The notes below the pieces were generated by a model. That model ran no database searches and had not been told where the DNA came from. It saw only the letters and a list, made by a program, of their open reading frames with translations. Below are positions 11,873-21,287 of a stretch of DNA of 64,000 nt, piece by piece. Positions within the stretch are counted from its first letter, which is position 1. Each line of letters begins with the position of its first letter. Source of the DNA: Phytophthora quininea (taxonomy: Eukaryota; Oomycota; Peronosporomycetes; Peronosporales; Peronosporaceae); the NCBI GenBank assembly GCA_011947345.1, contig JAAVTG010000748.1, positions 1 to 64,000 of the forward strand, in the 5' to 3' direction. Made by a program: the position numbers and the translations under genes.

Positions 11873-12668
11873 TCATTTCTCGTTTGTTCGAGTCGGGGTT
11901 TCCTTTGATCGAGGCAAAATACATGCCAACTGGAGCGCAGTGAGACCGTCACTGTCGGGAATATTAACAAGGTTCGACTGTGCCAGCAGACGAACACAAG
12001 TTAAATGACCGGCAGCAACTGCAACGTGGAGCGCTGTACGTCGTAAATGGTGCGTGAGCAACATTGGATCGGCACCGCACTGCAGTAGCAGGTTCAAAAT
12101 GTCGACATGGCCTTGCCCAGCTGCAATGTGCAGTGAAGTCATTGCATCGTCGGAAGCATCGAGTTGGCCATCCACTTCTGCATCTGCCAGCAGTAACTCT
12201 TTGACCGCTTCAAGATGACCACCACGAGTTGCTAAGTGAAGTGCACTCCAGCCACCATTTCGACGAGCTTCCAAAAGTTGTTTGTCTTTTGTCTGTACGA
12301 GGCAGCACAGCAGTACTATCGCCGAGCATCGCAGCACAATGCAAAGCCGTCCATCCTGCCTAAAAGTAGTAAGTACTAGGTTAGCTTCGATGTAGCAGAT
12401 GAAGAGACTATATATCCTTTTGGCGTACGCTGTCGGTAGCAGAAAAGTCCAATCCAGCCAGCTGCAATGATCGGATAAGTGTTGGGTGGAGTTCATGCTG
12501 TGCTGTTACCAATCCGTGCAGCAAAAGCGGCTTGGGTCGATCCTTCGCCACCAAACTCTTTGGAAAATAGCTCCGTGGACGACCACAGCACCGGCAGACA
12601 CAATTTGCTTCGGCAACACCTCCATCTTCTTCGTTCACCTTCCAGCACAAAAAGCATTCCCACTTCAT
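11873..12668 (-). CDS. RanBP2-type zinc finger / ankyrin-repeat protein
   Basis: Two-exon gene. Exon 1 starts MKWECFLCWKVNEEDGG and carries a RanBP2-type zinc finger (W-x-C-x2-C ... N-x-C-x2-C, ending CRCCGRP). It then runs through HPTLIRSLQLAGLDFSATDS to a GTACGC donor near 12430; the acceptor TTTTAG lies near 12362. Exon 2 begins AGWTALHCAAMLGDS, the first of about four ankyrin repeats (GGWSALHLATRGGHLEAV, AMTSLHIAAGQGHVDIL, RRTALHVAVAAGHLTCV). A single frame change near 12310 lies between the first and second repeat. Zinc finger plus ankyrins suggests a ubiquitin- or protein-binding adaptor. The start chosen puts the zinc finger at residue 3; an upstream in-frame ATG at 12761 would add 31 residues with no visible domain. 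Confidence 0.7.
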
Positions 12669-12808
12669 TCTCAAGACAAGCAAACCGCAGGAAGAAGACT
12701 CGCAACTCGTACGCACACTAATATATATAGCCCCATCATAAGACGTGGGGTAGTATGACATTCACACGAGGACAATCTCATCACTCTCACTAGTTCCGCT
12801 CTCCTAGA

Positions 12809-13768
12809 CTAAGCGATCTGGTCTGCAGCCGTAGGCGACTGCGCTTCGAACGCTGCATGCGTCTGCTTGTACATGTTGACAAGATGTTGTCCACTGGTCG
12901 TTGGCTCATATTTGGCCGGGTTCTCAGCACTCACACAACTCGTGAAGCACTCTACTTGACACGTAAAGTTTGGCTCGTAGAAGAACGGCACCGAGTAGCG
13001 CTCCTCCCCTGACTTGTTCACCACCCGATGCAGAGTCGACTTGAAGATCCCATTTGTGAATCGTTCTGCCATGTCTCCAATATTCACGACAAAGGCGTCT
13101 TCGCGTGGCGGCACATCGATCCACTCGCCTTCATGGAAAATCTGCAGTCCGCCCGTCGCATCCGTCGACAGCAACGTGATGAGTCCGTAGTCAGTGTGGG
13201 CTCCAGCTCCAAACACACCTCTGTCTACATCAGACTTCTCCGGAGCGTAGTGCAGCAGCCTCAACGCTGCCATGGGCTTGTCGAACATGCCCGGAGCGTC
13301 GAATTGTCCCTTGGCTCCTGCTGCTTCAGCAAAGAGCTGGGCAACCCCAAAGCCCAGCTCACACATCACTGCATGGTACTTCTCCATCGTGGACTGGAAA
13401 GTGGGGAACTTCTCTGCGTCAGGAAAGAGATTGGGGCCGTGCAAAGGCAACGCCATCTCGTCCGAGTCCAGAGGCACATGGCGACAGATGTAGTATCCTT
13501 CTTTCGTGTCTCCGACAGTCTGTTTGGCTGGGTCTAATGTCTCCTCGTTCATGAGTGTGTAGCCTCTCATGTACTTGTTGGCCAGCACTCGACGCTTCTC
13601 CTCCAGCGGTTGGTGGAAGAAGTGCCGCATCTCCTCGTACACTTGGCTCTTGAGGGGCTCAGGGACGCCGTGGTGCACCAGGTAGAAGAAGCCCACGTCC
13701 GTGCAGGCGCGGCGAAGCTGGGCGGCGGCGTCCGGGCTGGAGAAGTCCACTTCCGGGATCAGCACCAT
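12809..13768 (-). CDS. 2-oxoglutarate/Fe(II)-dependent oxygenase (IPNS-like)
   Basis: Intact single-exon gene. From MVLIPEVDFSSPDAAAQL it encodes 319 residues; an in-frame ATG at 13849 would add 27. The N-terminal non-haem dioxygenase region (ACTDVGFFYLVHHGVPEPL) is followed by the jelly-roll core. The iron ligands are visible: H and D in GAHTDYGLITLL and the distal H in STLHRVVNKSGEE. The 2-oxoglutarate-binding R-x-S is in ERYSVPFFYEPN. Length and motifs match the isopenicillin-N-synthase-like superfamily, which oxidises varied small molecules in the cytosol using oxygen and 2-oxoglutarate; the substrate cannot be told. It is the only complete gene between the duplication arms and ends 43 nt from the 5' side of the ankyrin gene on the same strand. 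Confidence 0.88.
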   Translation of the reverse strand: MVLIPEVDFSSPDAAAQLRRACTDVGFFYLVHHGVPEPLKSQVYEEMRHFFHQPLEEKRRVLANKYMRGYTLMNEETLDPAKQTVGDTKEGYYICRHVPLDSDEMALPLHGPNLFPDAEKFPTFQSTMEKYHAVMCELGFGVAQLFAEAAGAKGQFDAPGMFDKPMAALRLLHYAPEKSDVDRGVFGAGAHTDYGLITLLSTDATGGLQIFHEGEWIDVPPREDAFVVNIGDMAERFTNGIFKSTLHRVVNKSGEERYSVPFFYEPNFTCQVECFTSCVSAENPAKYEPTTSGQHLVNMYKQTHAAFEAQSPTAADQIA

Positions 13769-13899
13769 GACCAGAGAGCGGAGACTTGAGCAGTCGGCGG
13801 CAAATTGAAGACTGACTGGGATATTGCTAATCGAATTCCGGCGGTCCAATGTGCGGCCAGCACGTCGACAGCGTCAGCTATAGTATATTGTACTTTCCT

Positions 13900-15357
13900 T
13901 TATTCAGCTGAGAAGTACTGCACGCTCCTGCAAAATGTCGTCTGCTCCTCATCCAACGCCAAGAAACAAGCTTTATCCACACGTAGCTCTTGCAAACGAG
14001 AAAGTTTGCGGAGACTCGCAGGAAGTCCGTGCAAGTTTTGGTTTTTCGTCAACGTGAGTCGAGTTAATGCTTCACACTCGCCCATATCTTCTGGTAGCTC
14101 ATGCAGTGAATTCTTCTGGACATCAAGAATCTCAAGGGTTTTGACAGCAAACAGTGCGGGTGGCAGAATCTTGAGTTTATTCCCGGCGATATCAAGACGC
14201 TGCAGCTTTGGCAGTTCTTTCAGTCCATTCGGAAGCGATTCCAGGCGATTTCGAGCGAGCTTCAAGTGCAACAGCTCGCTGAGTTGGTCCCAGCCGCGTG
14301 CTGGCAGGTGAACTAGCGCGTTATCACTAAAGTCGAGGTACTGCACTGCTGACAAATTCACGAAAGGATTTTGAAGGACGTTGTCACCACCTGCTTCTTC
14401 GCCTTCGTTTGTCGCGTCATCGGTCAAGTCATCTGCTTTATCTTCTGTGTCTGTGGCATCTTCGTCCAAAATGTTGACTCTCTCTCCTGGTTGCCACTGA
14501 CGAAGTCTGTTCTGCGTGTACGACAGCGTGACGAGCGCTTTCAAGCCTCCAAGCTGCGGACCAGGAAAGCACTCGATTCTGTTTCCAGTCAGCGACAAAT
14601 TCGTGAGGCTTGAGAGTTCTGAAAAGGAAGCTGGAAGTTTGTACAGTGCGTTGTTGCTGAGTGACAGCACCTGGAGACCCGCCAACATGCCGATAAACTC
14701 CGGCAGTTCTTGTAAAGGTTGCGTCCGAGGACGCACACCCGGAGTCCACTCAAATTCCCAAAAGCTTCAGGCAATTGCTTCAGCTTGTTACTACTCAAAT
14801 CGAGGCGTGTGAGGCTCGTCAGGCACGGAAACGACTTGGGAGCTTCCGGAGAGCGTTGTTCCGCAGATCCAGCATCTCAAGACTGCTCAGCGCGCCAAAC
14901 TCCCGAGGCAAGCGCTTCAGAGCGTTGCTTTGCGCGTACATTCGGCGCAGAGCGCTCAGGTCGCAAAAATTCCCCAGCAGTGAACGGAGTTTGTTATCGC
15001 TGACATCTAGCTCTCCCAGGCGTTTGAGTTCGCTAAACGACATGGGTAATGTCTCCAGCTCGTTACCTGCTAATGACAGGCGTCTAATGACATCGCCACT
15101 GTGAGGTAGTGAAGTGAATCAAGGATCCAATCGGTGGTCACTTACTCGAGCAGCACAAGACAACCGAAGCTGGCGGGCAGCTGTCGTAACGTGGTATGTT
15201 CCAGTATCAACTCTCTCAAGTGTGTGGCACGCGCTAGCATTTCTGGCGGGAGCGCTGGCAACTCTCGATGGGTGATCACTAGCTTGCCGGAGTCGATAGA
15301 GGTCTTCAGCGCTGCGTCGAGTCCATCCAGCGCCTTCGTCGATGCCCCAGCTCCCAT
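13900..15357 (-). CDS. leucine-rich-repeat protein, right duplicate
   Basis: Exon 1 is 15146-15357 (MGAGASTKALDGL..., a possible N-myristoylation signal), then an intron of about 47 nt with GTAAGTG donor (15139-15145) and CTCACAG acceptor, then exon 2 from 15098 to the stop at 13900. Two LRR blocks flank an acidic linker (DEDATDTEDKADD). Compared with the left copy, the stretch from 15098 to about 14825 is open. The frame changes at about 14825 (shared with the left copy) and about 14715 (specific here, two extra bases). The shared break suggests that the ancestor already had it, or that a tiny intron or recurrent error lies there. It is probably a cytosolic or membrane-anchored scaffold of the SHOC2-like type; binding partner unknown. 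Confidence 0.7.
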
Positions 15358-15516
15358 TCTGCACGTGCAGCAAGCGTCGCTTCCAAGAAAGGGATTACGC
15401 CCGAAGTCATAGATGACAATAACACATTAGCACTACGCCATCGAAAGCGCACACTATTGTAGCATGTATTATTCCCTTACCTCGATCGCTGGTTATACCT
15501 CACCACCACCAGCAAT

Positions 15517-16581
15517 TCAGCCGATGTTCTTCCGCCACAACGTGATCTCCTGCTGCTTGAAGTAGCGTCGGTCCTCTTCGTCCACCAGCACCAGGTTGAG
15601 GAAGTACTTTACTGAAAAGCGGCTCTGCACGTTGCGGTAGGTCGGCGTAAGTGGATACGGCGACAGATACAGCCGCACGGGCACACTCTCGCCCTTGACA
15701 GGAGCGCCGTCCATGATTTCAAACTTGGTGACCGTCTCACTGTCACTGTGACGCTGGTTGCCCGTCCCCACACTCTCTCGCCGCAAAATCGCCAGCTCCA
15801 TGTGCTTGATCTTGATGCGCACCAGCAGGAAGAAGATCTTGCCAATCACCACGTCCTTCAAATGGTATCTACGGCAAGGAACAAGACAAGGAAATGAATA
15901 AACAGCACAACATAAAGCAACTTGTATCTCGCCAGGCAACTCACTTGGACTTGTCGTACTCGAACTCAATGTGCAGACAGTCTTCGATGCCCACCTCCAT
16001 CTTGATCGAGTGGTCGGTTGGCGGCGGTGGAGCCACTTTCTGCACCCACAGATCTTGCTCCCGCACCAAACTGCTGGCGTACGAACCTCTGGCCAACGTG
16101 GCGCGTAGGACGTATCGGAGTTTGACAGTGTGGCCGTAGTAGCTCTCGTGGAGCCTCTCCACCTGGCCAAAGTCAAACTGAAACTTCTCTTCTCCTTGGA
16201 TGGTTTCTCCACTCGACTGCAGCTCTTTGGTCACGTTGAGAAACTCAAAGTTGTTTTTACTGTCCAGAGGCACGTCAATGAGCCCCAGCAGCTCCAACTT
16301 GAGTCCAGTATGCTCCAACTTCTTATCTGCTTCGACGCAGATTTGTAACACTCCTTGGACAGCTTCGTCGTCTCTGAAAAGAGGGACTTCTATTGGATCG
16401 GAGGTTTTAGAGTCTTCTTGGCGAGGTAGTTTGATGGTGGGGCGGTCAGAGCCAGAGAGGGAGAACTGCAGCGTGGCGGACGGGACGCCAAAGTTGAAGA
16501 GGTTCTACACACAGACGAGGAGGCGGTTACAACGGCAGGGGCAAGAACAGCACGAGCAGCACGAGCAGCAAGAGGTACCAT
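15517..16581 (-). CDS. VPS26: VPS26, retromer complex subunit (intact)
   Basis: Three exons: 16579-16581 (ATG only), 15945-16504 and 15517-15868, with introns of 74 nt (16505-16578, ending GTGTGTAG) and 76 nt (15869-15944, GTGAGT...CCGTAG). The coding total is 915 nt, or 304 residues, and is exactly in frame. Exon 2 begins NLFNFGVPSATLQFSLSGSD, which aligns with the start of VPS26 proteins elsewhere. The conserved core follows: HSIKMEVGIEDCLHIEFEYD, YHLKDVVIGKIFFLLVRIKI, EIMDGAPVKGESVPVRLYLS and LVLVDEEDRRYFKQQEITLW. VPS26 is an arrestin-fold subunit of the retromer trimer (VPS26-29-35) that retrieves cargo from endosomes. The protein ends soon after LWRK and lacks the longer tail of animal VPS26. 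The donor after ATG (GTACCT) is weak, but no other start gives an in-frame protein. Confidence 0.92.
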
Positions 16582-16623
16582 AGCTTCCGATTATCAGAGG
16601 AATGTATAACATAAAATATGTAA

Positions 16624-17217
16624 ACTATGTAGATGGACAAACAAGTTTGTAGATTCTTTTGTAGTTAGGTGCAATGTTGAAGGTGAGTTGAAGCTCTACG
16701 TTTGCTGAGCTCGGAAGATCGGGACGCAGACCACCGCCGCTCTCCAGTGGCAACGACATGGCAAATGTAGTTGCCCTCAGGCAGCGTGTCGATGGTCGGG
16801 TACAGCTCCCCGGGTCCGAGATGGTGGTGATCATCGTTGTCACGGCCACGCGAGCATCCGCCATGTATTGCATCAGCTCCGTGTGCTTCAACGGGCCAGG
16901 GATCTGCGGCGGCACTCCGTTGACGAAATCGTCAGTGCAGAGAGGTGCCAAGTGGGCCACAATGCTCTCTGCTTCCTTGTAAATTTTCATGACGAGGCTT
17001 CGTGGTGGGACCCTCCCCGCTGCCTCGACCGTCGACGTGGGCCCGAACTGAAGCATAACGCCTGGCTAGCAGTCCTTCTGCTTGCAGGCCCAGTCTTGGT
17101 ATACCTCCCACGAAGGCGTGCCCACACCAGGCAGGTCGGCCGTGTTAATTTCTTCTTCTACACCGCTTGCTTCCAGAGCTTGCAACAACTGTGGTGTAGG
17201 CTCACGTGTGGTCATTG
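16624..17217 (-). pseudogene. unidentified gene, right duplicate (stop after QKDC)
   Basis: Counterpart of 1887-2492. It reads MTTREPTPQLLQALEASGVE, then NTADLPGVGTPSWEVYQDWA and a TAG stop after KQKDC (near 17066). It continues in frame as PGVMLQFGPTSTVEAAGRVP and LCTDDFVNGVPPQIPGPLKH, with a frame change near 16800. No domain is recognised. A duplicate-specific stop here and duplicate-specific deletions on the left leave no intact copy in the window. Confidence 0.45.
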
Positions 17218-17391
17218 AGTCGTTGTCTTTTTGCCTAAGTAGTCGAAAGAATGAGCGTTCTCGCCAATGCGTTTTTGCAGTTGAGGAGAAGATTTCTTCA
17301 TCATCTCATCGCCTGCATCTAGGCGTTCATCTTGTATCCTGTTCTTGCTAAACGCCGTTCAGTCTCGTCGATGACAAAATGTTGCTATCTC

Positions 17392-17740
17392 TAGCCAGTG
17401 ACCTTCTTCATGTGGAACTCGACGACGGCACGGAGCTGGTCGGCCGTCTCGGTCAGCGAGCCATTGGACATCATCAGTGCAGGGAACATGTCCGCCTTGT
17501 TAAGTCCGAGGCATAACAAATGCGGGATCTTGTTGATGAGCGTGTCCGGGCCAGTCAGACGTCATTCTTTTAGCGAACCTGGACGACCTTCTTGTTCTTG
17601 TTGACCATCTTTAGGTCGTCCACCGTCATGTATTCCAAGCGAAGGTGCCTCTGAAACGCGTGTCCTTCTGTGTGGTTGTAATTTTCCAGCGCGGTCTGAG
17701 CCTCGATGGTCTCGTTGAAGTGTGCTTCTTGCCCGTGACG
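17392..17740 (-). pseudogene. 60S ribosomal protein uL1 (L10a), degraded
   Basis: Minus-strand fragments in two or three frames match ribosomal protein uL1 (eukaryotic L10a): HFNETIEAQTALENY, then MTVDDLKMVNKNKKVV, then DTLINKIPHLLCLGLNKAD and QLRAVVEFHMKKV. The central part between the second strand and the NKNKK motif is missing, the N-terminal start is absent and the C-terminal third is gone. The family normally has about 215 residues and sits in the L1 stalk of the large subunit. This is a non-functional remnant just outside the right duplication arm. No poly-A tract or target duplication was identified, so its origin (retrocopy or DNA duplication) is open. Confidence 0.7.
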
Positions 17741-18323
17741 TCGCTGTTCAGGTCCACGGTCTCGTCGGCCAAGCACCAGTCTCTCCCCTAGTTCCCTTAA
17801 AATCACCGTCAACCTCCTCCCTCGAAAAGAACACGGTGAGATCGAGCGCAAAGGAGACCCAGTCGAGAACACGGCGTAGATTACGGCCCACACGCAGCGC
17901 TTTTGACGCCACAGCTGGCCACCCGTTGGAGGAGTCAGGTCGACGTGGTCCTGGCCTTCTTCACGCTTTATCGAAGCACAGCTCGAATCATATCGCGCTT
18001 ACTGGTGCTAGTTGCAGTGGGTAGTGGATTTCGGAGCAGCTCAAGTTGTAGTTGTTGCTGTGTAAGATGGAGCAGGAGAGCATCAATACTGCCCTAATGC
18101 CGACGACGCAGTCCATGTAGTCCGTTGGCGACGTAAATGAATATCATCGTAGTGGTTTCTCAAGCGAAATCGACCCAGGCTCCCGAGTACAGCGGCGCGT
18201 TCAACCGCTACGTGAAGTTGTCCCAGGCTAGCATCGAGCACATGACGCTATTGTCCACGTCCAGCAACAACGGCGGCTGGACTCTAGAGAATGTACGTAC
18301 GAACCCAAAGCAAGCAGCGTTCC
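17741..18323. other. no recognisable gene
   Basis: Only short open frames are present. The best is a plus-strand frame at 18137-18358 with coding-like text (FNRYVKLSQASIEHMTLLST, LENVRTNPKQAAFLKLLARK) that overlaps the 3' end of the BED-finger remnant on the other strand. It has no start context or domain that I can support and may be a fragment of an unidentified gene. Confidence 0.3.
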
Positions 18324-19488
18324 TCAAGCTTCTAGCTCGCAAGGTGCGCGAGAGCTAACGAGCTGCTCAAACGCCGCAGTACCAGTCGCCAACTTGATGA
18401 AAATTCTGTGTACTCGTCTTCTTGAATTGCAGCAAGAGAAACAAAGCGGGTACAAGGTGTTGACGAGCGTGTGAACACAATTGCACTGTTTCGTATGAAC
18501 AAGCGGGACATCTTGGCTGCCGAAAGCATAATCTCTCTGTGAGTAGTAGAGATTCGCCAACGCCATCTTGATCGTCTCCTCAGACGGAAGTTTCGGTACT
18601 GCGCCACCGAAAACTACGCCGTAGCCATAGTTGAGTCCTTGCGATGGCCACTCCGTTGAGCTCCCGAACAAGAGCAAACTCAGCTCGCACCCCATGTGAG
18701 AGACATCCAGAGGCTCGTACTGCGCTATCAGGTACTTAAGCAGTCGATGTGTCAGCACCTTCTGGCTGGCCACATTGAGACCAGTCACGCTCGCATTTGC
18801 AGCAGTGTTACTCCCGTTGCTAAGTCGTCGTCCTCGTAGTGATCCCGAAGTGGATCCAGCAACACTCGAGGAGTCAAAGTATCGCTGATCCAATCCCACC
18901 CCCACCTCCATCGCAGCTTCATTCAACTCAAACCCCGTGGGGAACTGCACTGCACCGCCTGTAGACAACGTCACCAACCCTGACGGGTCGAACTCTGCAC
19001 CTGTCATCGAAGTCGCAGTCTCCTGCTCTGGCAGCCTCCTCCTCTTGGCAACTTGTCCGCTCGTTGCTCGTCTTCTTGCCGTCCGAAGCTCCAGCAGTTG
19101 GTGCTGCCGTTGCCTCCCCTGCTCAGCAGGCGACAAGCTGCCGAGCATCCCGGCCGTATCCGGTGGCAACAATCCCGAGGGTGCTGCAGCGGGAGAGTGA
19201 CTGGCATTGTGAGTGTGGCCAGCTCGCCGCTGGGTCTTCGGTTGGTCGTAGTCCGCTGCGGCCTTGCCAGGCTCGTACTTGTGGTGCTTTTTACGTAGGT
19301 GGCGGTTCATCGTGCTGGTAGTAGGCGAACCGCGTGGTCTGAGCTGGGCACAGCATGCAGATGACGAACTTGCCCGTCGTGTCCTTGATGAAGTAGTCCC
19401 AGATGAAGCTCGGCAGTGGACGGCTCGATCGTGTCAACCGCGAAGGTCGCCGAGGCCCCAGTGAAATTTGTCCAAGGAAAAAGGACAA
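18324..19488 (-). pseudogene. BED zinc-finger / hAT transposase N-terminal remnant
   Basis: The first part (19488 to about 19295) reads SFIWDYFIKDTTGKFVICML, TTRFAYYQHDEPPPT and stops. The next frame gives MNRHLRKKHHKYEPG. Together these are a BED-type zinc finger (W-x-Y-F, C-x2-C, H-x4-H) split by one frame change. A low-complexity basic linker follows, then QKVLTHRLLKYLIAQYEPLD, which resembles the region of hAT transposases just before the catalytic core (about 18740). The catalytic DDE/RNase H part and the dimerisation domain are missing. It is either a truncated hAT element or a small domesticated BED-finger gene. Confidence 0.6.
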
Positions 19489-19707
19489 AAATGTGCCCTT
19501 CGATGACGGTTAGTTGCCAGAGCTGGCCAAACTAACCATAAACAAGGAAATCGAGTTCTAACGTTGGCGACTGTTATGGTAGTCATCGAAGCAGCCTTCG
19601 CTATGTTCAAGTACAAGAACACACCGCTCACATGACACTGCCATGTGTTCGAGTGTCAGCAGACGAAGGCTCTTTTACAGCGCACCAACTGCATCGTCCT
19701 CGGGATT
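19466..19707 (-). mobile_element. piggyBac 3'-end remnant
   Basis: From 19511 to 19707 this is over 90% identical, in the same orientation, to 22500-22693, the end of the piggyBac transposase gene that codes the C-terminal Cys/His-rich domain (GCFDDYHNS on the minus strand). The remnant starts just after CCCTTCGATGACGG. A 25-bp sequence at 19466-19490 recurs inverted (24 of 25 matches) at 24485-24509. Everything upstream of the Cys-rich domain is gone. Confidence 0.7.
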
Positions 19708-20004
19708 GCGATATTTCTCCGTGCTTGAAGCTTGTTTATCGGTGCATTTGAGCGCCGATGTTTGTTTAAGCAAAATAACTAGAATCCTGCTCGTAGTAGT
19801 CTCCCGTTCAACAGAAATACGACGACGTATCCAGCAGCAAGGCAGACCAGAGCGAACGGAAGCAAACAATCGGGGGTACTGATGCTGATCGGGCTCCGAC
19901 TCCCAGATGATAAAACTGAAGAGCAAGTGGAATTGATGGTCGACCTTCGCGATACAGATCAATTGAGAAGACCAGAAGTTGAAGACACCTTCGGAATCGT
20001 ATCT

Positions 20005-20103
20005 CTAGTCTATCCGCACTTCAGTGGACTTGATGGCCGTCAACTCTGCAGTAGCTACGGCAATGACTGCTGCCACAGAGACGACGGCAGCGTAAAAGTT
20101 CAT
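20005..20103 (-). CDS. possible truncated secreted peptide (32 aa)
   Basis: A short frame starts MNFYAAVVSVAAVIAVATA, a convincing signal-peptide shape. It is followed by ELTAIKSTEVRID and a TAG stop, after which the same frame goes on (RYDSEGVFNFW). It may be the 5' end of a small secreted-protein gene cut by a nonsense change. It lies 3 nt from the end of the frame of the neighbouring oxygenase gene. No effector motif (RxLR, LxLFLAK) is visible. Weak call. Confidence 0.3.
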   Translation of the reverse strand: MNFYAAVVSVAAVIAVATAELTAIKSTEVRID

Positions 20104-20670
20104 CTTGTACGGATCCGTAACGGTGGCGCTGGAAATTCAAGAGTGGGGCTCTTCCGGATTATGGCGACCAAAAGATTGAGCAGTAGTACCGGCCCAAGGA
20201 TGTGTTTTATAGATCGAGTCGAAATTTGGTTCCGTCTCATCTTGTCGTCGATGTAGACCTCACAGGGTAGACAACGCATGAGAACATAATAAAAATCCCA
20301 ACGCAGCACTTCCGTACCGTGTGCGTGAATCCTCCTCCCCGACCGCCACGCCAAATGGCTTTTCCGTCGGAAGGAATGGACTGCACCTCGCCGTTCTCGA
20401 CCGTGTTGCCGCACTTCTTGTCGTTGACCATGTCGAGAATGACGTCCTTCACCGACATGCCCTTCTCCTTAGCTATAGTCTTGAACTTGCCAACTTGGTC
20501 TCCTCCACTCCCGATATCCCAGTAGTTGTCAATCATCGTGATCCACCCTTGGTGGGGCCGCCACCGCCTTCCCAGGACGGCTTGGGCTGGTAAAGCCAGC
20601 CATGGGCGGCAACCTGAGAGGTATAAACCACTAGGCCAATGGCCGACGATAACAGGATTCCTGGAAGCAT
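20104..20670 (-). pseudogene. AA17-like copper oxygenase (LPMO), frameshifted
   Basis: The start MLPGILLSSAIGLVVYTSQV gives a signal peptide ending VAA, followed directly by HGWLYQPKPSWEGG. A histidine at the mature N-terminus is the copper-brace hallmark of lytic polysaccharide monooxygenases. The frame changes in the GGGGPTKGG run (near 20560) and continues as ITMIDNYWDIGSGGDQVG, MSVKDVILDMVNDKKCGNT and WRGGRGGGFTHT. It then shifts again to CLPCEVYIDDKM, the GPCEV(Y/W)-type segment I recall from oomycete AA17 enzymes, which oxidatively cut pectin. After that segment the family similarity stops, so the C-terminal third is missing or unrecognised. It is probably an inactive copy, or an active gene with assembly indels. 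Confidence 0.6.
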
Positions 20671-20842
20671 CGTTTCCGGCGAGCTCTCGGCAGACTGCAA
20701 ATAGCGGGGTGAAAACTCTTTGGTTTGTGCGCTTCGGTGAGCCAGCCAATGGTCTAATTAACACAAGTCCTCGCCAAACATCAAACGGACAGCACCTCGG
20801 CGACACTTGAAGCGGCATTGCTCGGCTGTTTTCGGCGACCAT

Positions 20843-21287
20843 AGAGTAGAGGTGTCACGATGAATTTACCCTTCGCACAGCTCGATTTCGGGGCGATTAA
20901 AGCCAAACACGCGGGCGACCGATCTCAACAGCGAGCCGAGCAAGCGACCGATCCACCTCTATGGTGTTTACGATCTCGAGGACGTCAACAGTTTACGAAC
21001 CATTTACGATTGCTCGGCCATGGTCTTGAAGATACCGTGGCCAGAGTCGACCATGGAGTCGACTCAGATTCGTAGAGATGACCGTGAGATTTAGCGGAGG
21101 ACGCCAACACTAGCGAAGTTATTGACTACACCGATCCTTGTCGACTTTCATGTTCTTTCGAGTAACGTGATGCTACGAAGGGCAGCAAGTTTGAATAGCT
21201 GTGAAACAACTTCACAGGAAGTTTTGCGATAATGGAAAAGAAAAACAATGTGAATTAATGTCCTTCCGCTATACCACCACCGCAAAA
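20843..21287. other. spacer between oxygenase and NLP genes
   Basis: No clear gene is seen. A plus-strand frame at 20860-21075 begins MNLPFAQLDFGAIKAKHAGD and, with one frame change near 20950, would continue LYGVYDLEDVNSLRTIYD. It could be the first exon of an unidentified gene, but nothing further supports it. Confidence 0.3.

Larger units (their letters stand above)
13892..17217 (-). repeat. right arm of inverted duplication 1
   Basis: Reverse-complement counterpart of 1887-5191, separated from it by about 8.7 kb of single-copy sequence. This arm keeps VPS26 fully readable and has fewer frame breaks in the LRR gene, so it is closer to the ancestral state. Confidence 0.9.

Noticed and set aside
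18137..18358. Plus-strand 73-codon frame as a separate gene
   Set aside because: Coding-like text but no domain, no start context and overlap with the hAT remnant. Mentioned only inside the spacer entry.
20860..21075. Plus-strand 71-codon frame upstream of the NLP terminator side
   Set aside because: It needs a frame change to extend and matches nothing recognised.
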